Positions 51,648 to 59,041 of a stretch of DNA of 64,000 nucleotides are shown in pieces. Under the pieces are notes generated by a model. That model was not told the DNA's origin and made no database searches. It saw only the letters and a list, made by a program, of their open reading frames with translations. The stretch lies in assembly GCA_963726575.1 (NCBI GenBank), contig CAVSCR010000003.1:372001-436000 (forward strand), read 5' to 3'. Numbering within the stretch: the stretch's first letter is position 1; each line of letters begins with the position of its first letter. This stretch comes from CAVSCR01 sp963726575 (GTDB lineage Bacteria; Actinomycetota; Actinomycetes; JAHEKZ01). The translations under genes were made by a program, and so were the position numbers.

Positions 51648-52118
51648 CGGGGTTGGGCCGGTTGGGCGGGTTGGGCGGGTAGGCGCGGGGCCGCGGCCGA
51701 GGCGGTAGCGGACGTCGGGGTGGAACAGCAGCGCCAAGATGGCGATGACCCAGGCGAGCAGGACCACCAACACCACCAGGTAGACCCCGCCCGAGGTCCG
51801 AACCGAGCTCACGAAGATGAAGCCCCACATCAACTGCGTGAACAAGATGACCGAGAACGACCACCGCCGTCCATGAAGCGCTGCGCGCGCCGTCATCGCG
51901 AGGCACACTCCCCAGATCGTCAGGGTCGCCAGCAGCACCAACGCGCCGCTGAGCGCATCGGAGGGTTTGGCATAACCGCTGTTGTCGCCCTCGCCGAGGA
52001 CGAAGACGAGGAAAGCCAGCCCCGCCACCACCATCAGCCCGCCCTGGGCCGCGACGAGGGCCGCCAGCAGACGCAGCCGTCCCGACTCGGGAATCGCCGG
52101 GCCCTCGGGGCTGGTCAT
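51642..52118 (-). CDS. Hypothetical four-helix membrane protein
   Basis: 158 residues. Four hydrophobic helices are visible: LLAALVAAQGGLMVVAGLAF, ALSGALVLLATLTIWGVCLA, SVILFTQLMWGFIFVSSV and VVLLAWVIAILALLF. The plan resembles small uncharacterised actinobacterial membrane proteins. The C-terminal TRPTRPTGPTPR tail is encoded by a 9-base tandem repeat (51651-51680), and the stop codon lies in the dispersed repeat. The ATG follows TAGGCT by six bases, so the transcript is probably leaderless. No function is proposed. Confidence 0.75.
   Translation of the reverse strand: MTSPEGPAIPESGRLRLLAALVAAQGGLMVVAGLAFLVFVLGEGDNSGYAKPSDALSGALVLLATLTIWGVCLAMTARAALHGRRWSFSVILFTQLMWGFIFVSSVRTSGGVYLVVLVVLLAWVIAILALLFHPDVRYRLGRGPAPTRPTRPTGPTPR
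51651..51680. repeat. 9-bp tandem repeat, three and a third copies
   Basis: Units GGTTGGGCC, GGTTGGGCG, GGTTGGGCG and a partial GGT. Because the unit is 9 bases it keeps frame and encodes Thr-Arg-Pro-like steps at the C-terminus of the minus-strand membrane protein. It adjoins dispersed repeat copy 2. Confidence 0.9.
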
Positions 52119-52124
52119 GCGCGC

Positions 52125-52134
52125 AGCCTAGGCT
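52125..52134. promoter_or_regulatory. Palindromic double -10 element serving two divergent leaderless genes
   Basis: AGCCTAGGCT is its own reverse complement and contains TAGGCT on each strand. On the plus strand six bases separate the box from the GTG of the lipid kinase; on the minus strand six bases separate it from the ATG of the membrane protein. The two starts are 22 bases apart, so the promoters must share DNA and probably compete. Confidence 0.6.
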
Positions 52135-52140
52135 GACCCG

Positions 52141-53070
52141 GTGCGAAGGGCCCGGCTGATCGTCAACCCCAAGGCGACCACCACCAGTGCCCGCACCCGT
52201 GACGTGCTGATCCACGCGCTGGGTTCTGATCTGGACCTGGAGGTCTTCGAGACCACCCACCGAGGTCATGCCAGGACCCTGGCCATGCAGGCGACCGTCG
52301 CTGACATCGACCTCGTGGTGGGGCTGGGTGGTGACGGGACGGTCAACGAGATCGTGAACGGGCTGCTCGCGCAGGGGACCGGGCCACACGTGCCCCAGTT
52401 CGCGCTGGTGCCCGGCGGATCCACCAACGTCTTCGCGAGGGCGGTCGGGCTGCCCGACGACCAGATCGAGGCCACGGGTCAGATCCTCGAGGCCCTGCGC
52501 GAGGACCGCACCCGCCGCGTCGGGCTGGGTCGGGCCGACGACCGCTGGTTCACCTTCACGGCCGGACTCGGCCTGGACGCCGAGGTGGTCGCCACGGTCG
52601 AGGAGCGACGTGCGCAGGGTCGGCGCTCGACCCACAGTCTCTACGTCAGGGCTGCCGTCGGTCGCTTCTTCGGCGGCACCGAGCGGCGCGTCGGGCCACT
52701 CACCCTCGTCCTGCCCGACGGTCAGCGCCGCAGCGACCTGTTCCTCGTGCTGGTCGGCAACACCAGCCCCTGGACGTTCCTGGGGCGACTGCGGGTCGAC
52801 CCGTTCCCGGACGCCTCGTTCGACACCGACCTGGACGTGCTCGCGCTCTCGCGCATGGGCGTCGCCAGCACGCTGCTCGCAGCCGGACAGGTGCTCACTC
52901 CGAACGGACAGGTCCCCTGGGGGCGTTCGGTGGTCCACCGGCACGACGTGGCGGAGTTCAGCGTCGAGGCGACGCACCCGGTCGCCTTCCAGGTGGACGG
53001 GGACTACCTGGGCGTGCGGTCCCGGGTCCAGTTCACCAGCGTCCCCAAGGCGCTGGACGTCGTGGTGTGA
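52141..53070 (+). CDS. Diacylglycerol kinase-family lipid kinase (YegS/DagK type)
   Basis: 309 residues. The catalytic domain has the family start RLIVNPKATT, the nucleotide loop GLGGDGTVNEIVNG near residue 60 and PGGSTNVFARAVGLP near 95. The second domain is a beta sandwich with FTFTAGLGLDAEVV and FQVDGDYLG near the end. It should phosphorylate diacylglycerol or a related lipid at the membrane face. A CCCGG-TTG-CCGGG hairpin 34 bases after the stop may end transcription before whiB1. Confidence 0.9.
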   Translation: MRRARLIVNPKATTTSARTRDVLIHALGSDLDLEVFETTHRGHARTLAMQATVADIDLVVGLGGDGTVNEIVNGLLAQGTGPHVPQFALVPGGSTNVFARAVGLPDDQIEATGQILEALREDRTRRVGLGRADDRWFTFTAGLGLDAEVVATVEERRAQGRRSTHSLYVRAAVGRFFGGTERRVGPLTLVLPDGQRRSDLFLVLVGNTSPWTFLGRLRVDPFPDASFDTDLDVLALSRMGVASTLLAAGQVLTPNGQVPWGRSVVHRHDVAEFSVEATHPVAFQVDGDYLGVRSRVQFTSVPKALDVVV

Positions 53071-53104
53071 CCTAGATCACGTGACGAACCTGACACCGAC
53101 CTCC

Positions 53105-53117
53105 CCCGGTTGCCGGG
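53105..53117 (+). terminator. Possible terminator of the lipid kinase gene
   Basis: CCCGG-TTG-CCGGG hairpin followed by TTGTAACCCTTGTGT, 34 bases after the stop. A second overlapping pairing (GGGTT-GT-AACCC, 53115-53126) is possible. Confidence 0.35.
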
Positions 53118-53118
53118 T

Positions 53119-53140
53119 TGTAACCCTTGTGTGACCCTTC
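53119..53140 (+). promoter_or_regulatory. Two adjacent 11-bp direct repeats upstream of whiB1
   Basis: TGTAACCCTTG and TGTGACCCTTC are contiguous and share 9 of 11 bases. Direct repeats with an 11-base period are the hallmark of two-component response-regulator boxes such as PhoP sites, but the sequence is not a good match to the PhoP consensus. A weak promoter (TTGTGT at 53127, TAAGGC at 53149) overlaps. Confidence 0.35.
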
Positions 53141-53278
53141 AACGTCTGTAAGGCTGGACCGCAATCTGGAACTGCAAAGTTGCAGCCGCACCCAGGGGCA
53201 CGGTTCGTCCGTCCCCGGCTCGACCACCCCGAAACCGTTCGTCGGCCCACCCGCCGCAACATCGGGGCGGGAGGATTC

Positions 53279-53292
53279 GTGAACTCGTTCAC
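53279..53292. promoter_or_regulatory. Candidate CRP-family (cAMP receptor protein) site upstream of whiB1
   Basis: GTGAACTCGTTCAC is a perfect palindrome fitting GTGA-N6-TCAC, the core of CRP sites, and is followed by A as in TCACA. It lies 67 bases before the whiB1 ATG. In Mycobacterium tuberculosis whiB1 transcription is controlled by the CRP protein Rv3676, so the site makes biological sense; binding here is inferred. Confidence 0.55.
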
Positions 53293-53359
53293 AAGCTGGG
53301 CAACCCCTGGCGAACGCCCGACGATCCCCGCCTCACGTCCGCAAGGAGCGTGGATCCGC

Positions 53360-53605
53360 ATGGACTGGCGCCACCGTGCCGCCTGCCGTGACGAGGACCC
53401 TGAGCTGTTCTTCCCGATCGGTAACACCGGCCCTGCCCTCCTGCAGATCGAGGAGGCCAAAGCGGTCTGCCGCCGCTGCCCGGTGATCGAGGAGTGCCTG
53501 CAGTGGGCTCTCGACTCGGGTCAGGACGCCGGCGTCTGGGGCGGGACGAGTGAGGACGAGCGTCGCGCGCTGAAGCGCCGCAACCGGGCCAGGGCGACGG
53601 CCTGA
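53360..53605 (+). CDS. whiB1: WhiB1-like iron-sulphur transcriptional regulator
   Basis: 81 residues from ATG 53360, with AAGGAG 13 bases upstream; the open frame runs further back but WhiB1 proteins start MDWRH. The four cluster-binding cysteines are Cys9, Cys37, Cys40 and Cys46 (CRRCPVIEEC). The turn GVWGGTSEDERRALKRRN carries the conserved GVWGG and the basic DNA-binding tail. WhiB1 holds a nitric-oxide-sensitive [4Fe-4S] cluster, binds the main sigma factor and controls essential genes. The 289-base upstream region is the longest non-coding stretch here and is rich in likely control sites. Confidence 0.95.
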   Translation: MDWRHRAACRDEDPELFFPIGNTGPALLQIEEAKAVCRRCPVIEECLQWALDSGQDAGVWGGTSEDERRALKRRNRARATA

Positions 53606-55260
53606 CCGAGCCACTGGTCAAGGGTCACGCCGGCGCCCTCGGAGTCGCCGTCGCGCAGCGCCACGGCGTCGACACGATGTTCACGCTGTCCGGCGCCCAC
53701 GTGTTCCCGCTCTACGACGGCGCGGTCAACGCCGAGCCCGCGATGCGACTGCTGGACGTGCGTCACGAACAGACGGCGGTCTTCGCCGCCGAGGGCGTCG
53801 CCAAGCTGACCAGGAAACCCGGGTTCGCCGTCGTGACGGCCGGGCCTGGCGTCACCAACACCGTGAGCGCCGTCACCACCGCCCACTTCAACGGCTCCCC
53901 GGTGGTGGTGCTCGGGGGACGGGCTCCGGACTACCGCTGGGGCCAGGGTGCCCTCCAGGAGCTCGACCACCCCCCCTTGCTGGCCCCGGTGACCAAGTGG
54001 GCGACGACGGTCCACTCCCCCGGCGCTGTTCCCGAACAGCTCGACCACGCCTTCACGGTGGCCAACGCGGCGCACCGCGGTCCGGTGTTCCTCGACGTCG
54101 GCCTGGAGCACCTGTACGACCAAGCCGAGGTGGTGCTGCCCGACGTCGCACCACGGGCAGTGTCGCTGCCGGATCCCGACGACGTCGCCGACGTCGCCCG
54201 GCGGCTGGCCGCGGCGCAGCGCCCGGTGCTGGTCCTTGGCGGTGACGTCTGGCTCGACGACGCGGTGACGGCAGCGCGCGACCTGGTTGCTGCCGTCGGA
54301 GTTCCGGTCATCGCCAACGGCATGGGCCGTGGCGTCGTCGATCCTGACGGCGCTCACCTCGTGACCCGCGCGCGCGGCCAGGCGTTCTCCGGGGCTGACC
54401 TCGTGGTCGTCGTGGGCGCGCCGTTGGACTTCCGGCTGGGCTACGGACGCTTCGGCGGCAAGGACGGCACCCCCGCGGCTGCCGTGATCCATGTCGTCGA
54501 CGCTGCGGACCAGGTCGGTGGCCATGCCGACCCCGTCGTCAGCGTGGTGGGCGACCTGCGGCCCACGCTCGAGGCGATCCGAAAGGCGTGGGAACAGGAG
54601 CTGCGACACACCGACCTGGGCACCTGGCGCGCCGAGCTGCACGACCTCGCAGCAGCGGCGCGGTCGGCCGATGCCGATGTGCTGGGCAGCCGATCCGACC
54701 CGATCCACCCTGCGCGGATCTACGGTGAGCTGATCCCCCGCCTGGCCGACGACGCGGTGGTGATCGGTGACGGAGGCGACTTCGTCTCGTTCGCGGGGCG
54801 GTTCGTGGAGCCGCGCCGGCCCGGCCGGTGGCTGGACCCTGGCCCGTTCGGCTGTCTCGGGACCGGCCTCGGCTATGCGATCGCGGCCCGCCTCACCCAC
54901 CCGCAGGCCCAAGTGGTGCTGCTGCTCGGCGACGGCGCCGCCGGCTTCTCCTTGATGGACGTGGACACGCTGGTCCGACACCGGCTGCCGGTGGTCATGG
55001 TGGTCGGCAACAACAGCGCGTGGGGCCTGGAGAAGCACCCCATGAACTTCCTCTACGGCTACGACGTCATCGCCGACCTGGCACCTGCCACGCGCTACGA
55101 CGAGGTCGTGCGCGCTCTGGGCGGCGCCGGTGAGACCGTGACCGACCCCGACGACATCGGGCCGGCCCTCGACCGTGCGTTCGCCGCCGACGTGCCCTAC
55201 CTGGTCAACGTGCTCACCGACCCAACGGTCGCGTATCCGCGTAGCACCACCGGTGTCTGA
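53602..55260 (+). CDS. Thiamine pyrophosphate-dependent enzyme (acetolactate synthase-like)
   Basis: About 552 residues if translation begins at CTG 53602, which overlaps the whiB1 stop (CTGA). The conserved N-terminus (KGHAGALGVAVAQRHGVDT, then MFTLSGAHVFPLYDG) lies before the first ATG (53677), and no ATG, GTG or TTG is available between the upstream in-frame stop at 53551 and that ATG. Motifs: catalytic Glu in DVRHEQTAVFAAEG, NGSPVVVLGGRAP, and the TPP-metal segment GDGAAGFSLMDVDT with VVGNNSAWGLEKHPM. It resembles the IlvG/IlvX-type relatives of acetolactate synthase; the exact reaction is not predictable. The GNAT gene overlaps its end by eight bases. Confidence 0.85.
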   Translation: MTEPLVKGHAGALGVAVAQRHGVDTMFTLSGAHVFPLYDGAVNAEPAMRLLDVRHEQTAVFAAEGVAKLTRKPGFAVVTAGPGVTNTVSAVTTAHFNGSPVVVLGGRAPDYRWGQGALQELDHPPLLAPVTKWATTVHSPGAVPEQLDHAFTVANAAHRGPVFLDVGLEHLYDQAEVVLPDVAPRAVSLPDPDDVADVARRLAAAQRPVLVLGGDVWLDDAVTAARDLVAAVGVPVIANGMGRGVVDPDGAHLVTRARGQAFSGADLVVVVGAPLDFRLGYGRFGGKDGTPAAAVIHVVDAADQVGGHADPVVSVVGDLRPTLEAIRKAWEQELRHTDLGTWRAELHDLAAAARSADADVLGSRSDPIHPARIYGELIPRLADDAVVIGDGGDFVSFAGRFVEPRRPGRWLDPGPFGCLGTGLGYAIAARLTHPQAQVVLLLGDGAAGFSLMDVDTLVRHRLPVVMVVGNNSAWGLEKHPMNFLYGYDVIADLAPATRYDEVVRALGGAGETVTDPDDIGPALDRAFAADVPYLVNVLTDPTVAYPRSTTGV

Positions 55261-55771
55261 ACCAGACGACGCGCCGCCGACCTGGCGGGTGCGACGAGCC
55301 CGGCCGGAGGAGTACGACGCGGCCGGCGAGCTCACCGTAGCCGCCTACCGACTCGGCGAGGTCGACGGCGACGACAGCTACGCGCAGGTGCTGCGCGACG
55401 CGGCTCGGCGCGCCGACCAGGCCGAGCTGTACGTGGTGCGCGACGACCTCGACCAATTGGTCGCGACCGTGACGCTGGCACCGGCGGGCACCGAGTGGGC
55501 CGAGATCGCCCGCGACGGGGAGCTCGAGGTGCGCATGCTCGCCGTCGCCCCGCAGGCATGGGGTCGGCGGATCGCGACCAGCATCATGGAACAGGTCATC
55601 GCACAGGCAACGGAGCGCGGCTTCGGCCACATCGTGCTGCTCGTGGTGGAGGACAACGAGGCGGCCCATCGGCTCTACCAGCGCCTGGGCTTCGCGCGCA
55701 TCCCCGACCGCGACTGGCGGCCGTGGCCGGAGCTGCTCCTGATGGCGTACCAACTGCCGCTCACGCACTGA
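55253..55771 (+). CDS. GNAT family N-acetyltransferase
   Basis: 172 residues from GTG 55253, overlapping the TPP enzyme by eight bases. The acetyl-CoA binding motif A is LEVRMLAVAPQAWGRRIATS (near residue 85-105), somewhat unusual in having WGRRI where most members have RGKGI. Motif B is NEAAHRLYQRLGFARI near 140. The substrate, an amine or a protein N-terminus, is unknown. It is the last gene of the whiB1-TPP enzyme-GNAT run and converges with the cyclase-ATPase gene. Confidence 0.85.
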   Translation: MSEPDDAPPTWRVRRARPEEYDAAGELTVAAYRLGEVDGDDSYAQVLRDAARRADQAELYVVRDDLDQLVATVTLAPAGTEWAEIARDGELEVRMLAVAPQAWGRRIATSIMEQVIAQATERGFGHIVLLVVEDNEAAHRLYQRLGFARIPDRDWRPWPELLLMAYQLPLTH

Positions 55772-55773
55772 GC

Positions 55774-58700
55774 TCAACCGGGAGGCAGCATCTGCTGGGT
55801 CTGCGCGACGAACCACGGCAGGCCCATGGTCGCGAAGCGCTCGACCGCCGCTTCGATGAGCGTGTCATCGCCTCTGGCGAACCCCAACGCGCGCAACGCG
55901 AACGGCTCGAGGTAGCTACCGGGCCTGACCAGCTCTGGGGCCGCCTCCTCGATCTGGTCCCGCCGCTCCAGCGCGACCAGGGCGTTGAGGTGAGCGACGA
56001 GATCGCCGACCTCCTCGAGTCCGCTGGGGTTCCACGTGGCAAGCGTCCGCTCGAGGGTCGGCAGGTCGCCGCGGGCCACGGCGAGCTCGACCCGCTGGCA
56101 GGCGAAGAAGGCGTCGTACCCTTCCATCCCAAGGTCGTCGGATACCTGCTCGAGCCGCCGCGCCTCGGCCTCGTTGCCCCGACGGACGTGGGCCAGGGCA
56201 CATCCGAGAAGCGTCCACACCTCCAAGGCGCACGGCGTCGCCCGGTTCGCGATCACGTCGGCCTCGGCACGTGCCGTGAACTCACAAGCGGTCTCCCAGC
56301 GTCCGGCGGCGACCTCGACGTCCACCAGCGCGCAGATGGCATGCAACCGATGGTGCGGTGACAGTCTCTGCGACACCTCGTCGAGCGAACGTGCGGCGTC
56401 GACCGCCTCGTCGAGACGACCGTCGGCGATGCACAGGGAATGCGCAAACCAGTAGATCAGGCCGATGTGGTCCGGGTCGGTCAACTGCGGGACGAGCTGG
56501 TAGCGCCGTCTGCTCCACGCATACCCGTCGGCATAGTCACCGCGCGAGCTGGCGACGAGCGCCGCCGCCGCCCAGGCCCACGAGAGCAGCTCGACATCGT
56601 CCAGCTGTTCGGCCAGGTCACGAGCCTGGAGGGCCTGAACGGCGAACTGCGCGGGGTCGGAGAACACCTGCGCCACCAACGCCCGGACCCGTGGCGCCGG
56701 GGGCAGATCGGGGAACTCGAGCGCCTGGTCGATCCACTGCGTGAGCTGCTCCGGGTCAAGCCGCCGCTTCCACATGAGCCCCCGGGTCGCCGTATGGAAG
56801 GCGAGCCGGCTGTGGGTGTCTGCGGCGGTAGCGCTGTCACTGCCCTCCAAGGCCTGCAACATCGCGTTCCAGAACGCCTCGCCATCGAGCTTCACGGCGT
56901 TGGCATGGCCGATCTCGCGCCACAGCGCCACTCGTTGGGCTGGCTCGGGGGCCAGCTCGACCGCCCGCTGCAGCAGCGCCAGTCCGTCGTCGATCTCGAA
57001 GCGTCCGATCGCGAGATGACCGGCTCGCCACAGCGCCGCCAGCGCGCGCGCCTGCAGATCGGCGAGCTCGGATTCCTTACCGGCCCAGGCGAGGTCGACG
57101 TCATCGGGTCGAACCGCCTCGACGTAGTGATGGGCCAGCAGCGACGCGTGCTCGTCTCGTTCGCTCTCGCCCACTGCGTCGAGCCATCGCGCAAAGGCAG
57201 CGTGCAAGCCTGCCCGACGACCCTTGGGAACACCGGAGTAGGCGACCTCACGGGTCAACGCATGCTTGATCGCGAACTCCCGCTCGCCCGCCATCGACGT
57301 ACCGGCGCGACGCCGGATGAAGTCGCGCTCCTCGAGGACGTGCAGATCCGGTTCGGCCGGCTCGACCAGGTCGTACACCGGACCGGCCCAGAAGATCCGG
57401 CCGATGACCGCCGCTGCCTGCAGCGCCTGCTTCTCAGCCGGTTCGAGGAGATCGACTCGGGCGCTGACGACCGCCTGGACCGTGTCCGGGACGAGGAAGT
57501 CCGAGGGCAGCGCCGCCAACGACCACGAACCATTGCGCCGTTGGAGCAGCTGCCGGTCGATCAGGGTCGCCACGAGTTCTTCGACGAAGAACGGGTTCCC
57601 CTCGGCGCGGTCGACCACCACGTCGCGCAGACCGGCGGGAAGGGCCCCTCCCAGGAGCTCGTCGAGCATCCGGACTGCGTCGGCGGGCGACAGCGCCTCG
57701 AGCGCGACCGTGGTCGCAGGCACGCGGGCACCCCAGCCGGGTCGTCGGTCGAGCACCTCCGGGCGGGCCGTGACGACCACGACGAGTGGCCCCGCGGTGT
57801 CCGCAACCAGGCGTTCCAGGAGATCCAGCAGCTGGTCCTCGGCCCAGTGGATGTCCTCGATGAGAAGAACCATCGGCCGGTCGGTCACGACCCCTTCGAG
57901 GAAACCGATCCAGCCGTCCTGGAAGCGGTCCCTTGCGGCCAGCGGATGCAGCCCCGGGGCGACGTCGATCCCGAGGGACAGACCCAGGATCTGCCGTGAC
58001 CCGAGCCGTTCCAGGACGACCGCGGGCGGATCCGTGTCAAGCAGGCCGAAGTGCTCCTTGACCACCTCACCCAGCGCCCAGTAGGTGATGCCCTGCCCAT
58101 AGGAGAGGCAGCGCCCGGTGCGCCGAACGCAACGCGGCGCGCTCCCCCCAAGGTGCTCCCAGAACTCACGCAGCAGCCGGGTCTTGCCGACGCCCGCATC
58201 GCCCAGCACCGTCACGAGCCGGGGCCTGCGTTGTGCGACGACGTCGTCGTAGACGTCCACCAACGTGATGAGTTCCTCGCTGCGTCCGACGAAGGGGCGG
58301 CCGAGCCCGGCCACACCACGAGGGCGCATCAACGACAGCGCGCCGACCAGACGTCGGCAGGCGACCCCCTGCGACTTACCCTTCGCCTCGATGATTCGAG
58401 AGTCGCCGAAGTCGAACGCTCCGCGTGCGGCCGCGACCGTTCGCTCGCCCACGAGCACCTCGCCGGCATCGGCGGCTTGTTCGAGCCGAGCTGCGACGTT
58501 CACCGGGTCGCCAGTGACGAAGGAGCTGCCCTCCCGGGGGGCACCGACCACGACCTCGCCGGTGTTGACGCCGATGCGCAGAGCGAGCCGGTCCCCGAAG
58601 AGGTCGCCCATCCGCCGTTGCAGCGCCAGCGCGACGTGGAGAGCGCGCTCCGCGTGGTCCTCGAGTGCCGTGGGGGCACCGAAGACGGCCATGACCGCAT

Positions 58701-58959
58701 CGCCGGCGAACTTCTCCACCGTGCCGCCGACCGCGGTGATCTCCTGCGCCATGGCGTCGTAGAACCGCTCCAGCAGCACCCGCGTCCGCTCCGGATCCTG
58801 CGACCCTCCGAGCTCGGTGGAGCCGACCAGGTCCGCGAAGAGCACGGTCGCCAACTTGCGCTCGCGGTCGTCGGCCTCGCGCAGCACCGGGGCCGCGCAC
58901 GACGGGCAGAAGCGCGCCGCATCGGGAAGAGCGGCGCCGCAGGCCGAGCAGGCGTCCAT
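55774..58959 (-). CDS. Class III cyclase-domain AAA ATPase with zinc ribbon and TPR region
   Basis: 1061 residues. Order of domains: zinc ribbon (Cys4, Cys7, Cys18, Cys21), nucleotide cyclase homology domain (about 35-205), AAA/STAND ATPase (about 220-650; GDAGVGKTRLL Walker A, VLLIEDIHWAED Walker B) and a long helical TPR-like region to the end. The cyclase domain keeps the two metal aspartates (Asp43 in FADLVGST, Asp87 in KFAGDAVM), Lys83, Asn154 and Arg158. Phe147 stands at the position, seven before Asn154, that usually holds the adenine-selecting Asp or Thr. Cyclic-nucleotide synthesis is therefore plausible but uncertain; such proteins are signalling regulators. No DNA-binding domain is seen. 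Confidence 0.88.
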   Translation of the reverse strand: MDACSACGAALPDAARFCPSCAAPVLREADDRERKLATVLFADLVGSTELGGSQDPERTRVLLERFYDAMAQEITAVGGTVEKFAGDAVMAVFGAPTALEDHAERALHVALALQRRMGDLFGDRLALRIGVNTGEVVVGAPREGSSFVTGDPVNVAARLEQAADAGEVLVGERTVAAARGAFDFGDSRIIEAKGKSQGVACRRLVGALSLMRPRGVAGLGRPFVGRSEELITLVDVYDDVVAQRRPRLVTVLGDAGVGKTRLLREFWEHLGGSAPRCVRRTGRCLSYGQGITYWALGEVVKEHFGLLDTDPPAVVLERLGSRQILGLSLGIDVAPGLHPLAARDRFQDGWIGFLEGVVTDRPMVLLIEDIHWAEDQLLDLLERLVADTAGPLVVVVTARPEVLDRRPGWGARVPATTVALEALSPADAVRMLDELLGGALPAGLRDVVVDRAEGNPFFVEELVATLIDRQLLQRRNGSWSLAALPSDFLVPDTVQAVVSARVDLLEPAEKQALQAAAVIGRIFWAGPVYDLVEPAEPDLHVLEERDFIRRRAGTSMAGEREFAIKHALTREVAYSGVPKGRRAGLHAAFARWLDAVGESERDEHASLLAHHYVEAVRPDDVDLAWAGKESELADLQARALAALWRAGHLAIGRFEIDDGLALLQRAVELAPEPAQRVALWREIGHANAVKLDGEAFWNAMLQALEGSDSATAADTHSRLAFHTATRGLMWKRRLDPEQLTQWIDQALEFPDLPPAPRVRALVAQVFSDPAQFAVQALQARDLAEQLDDVELLSWAWAAAALVASSRGDYADGYAWSRRRYQLVPQLTDPDHIGLIYWFAHSLCIADGRLDEAVDAARSLDEVSQRLSPHHRLHAICALVDVEVAAGRWETACEFTARAEADVIANRATPCALEVWTLLGCALAHVRRGNEAEARRLEQVSDDLGMEGYDAFFACQRVELAVARGDLPTLERTLATWNPSGLEEVGDLVAHLNALVALERRDQIEEAAPELVRPGSYLEPFALRALGFARGDDTLIEAAVERFATMGLPWFVAQTQQMLPPG

Positions 58960-59014
58960 GGCGGCCAGTGTGCCGGGGTCTGGTGTCGTCTGCGGCGTTC
59001 GAAGCGAACCAATC

Positions 59015-59031
59015 CCTGGCGGGCAACCAGG
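59015..59031 (-). terminator. Possible terminator of the GlxA-type regulator gene
   Basis: On the minus strand CCTGG-TTGCCCG-CCAGG lies ten bases after the stop of the regulator and is followed by GATTGGTTCG. The stem is only five pairs, so support is modest. Confidence 0.3.
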
Positions 59032-59041
59032 AGCCGCTTGA

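Noticed and set aside
53077..53084. Palindrome TCACGTGA just after the lipid kinase stop as a regulator site
   Set aside because: Only eight bases, within a few bases of the stop, and without partner sites; chance occurrence is likely.
53521..55335. A 604-residue antisense frame opposite the TPP enzyme
   Set aside because: No recognisable motif, and the plus-strand frame has full TPP-enzyme motifs.
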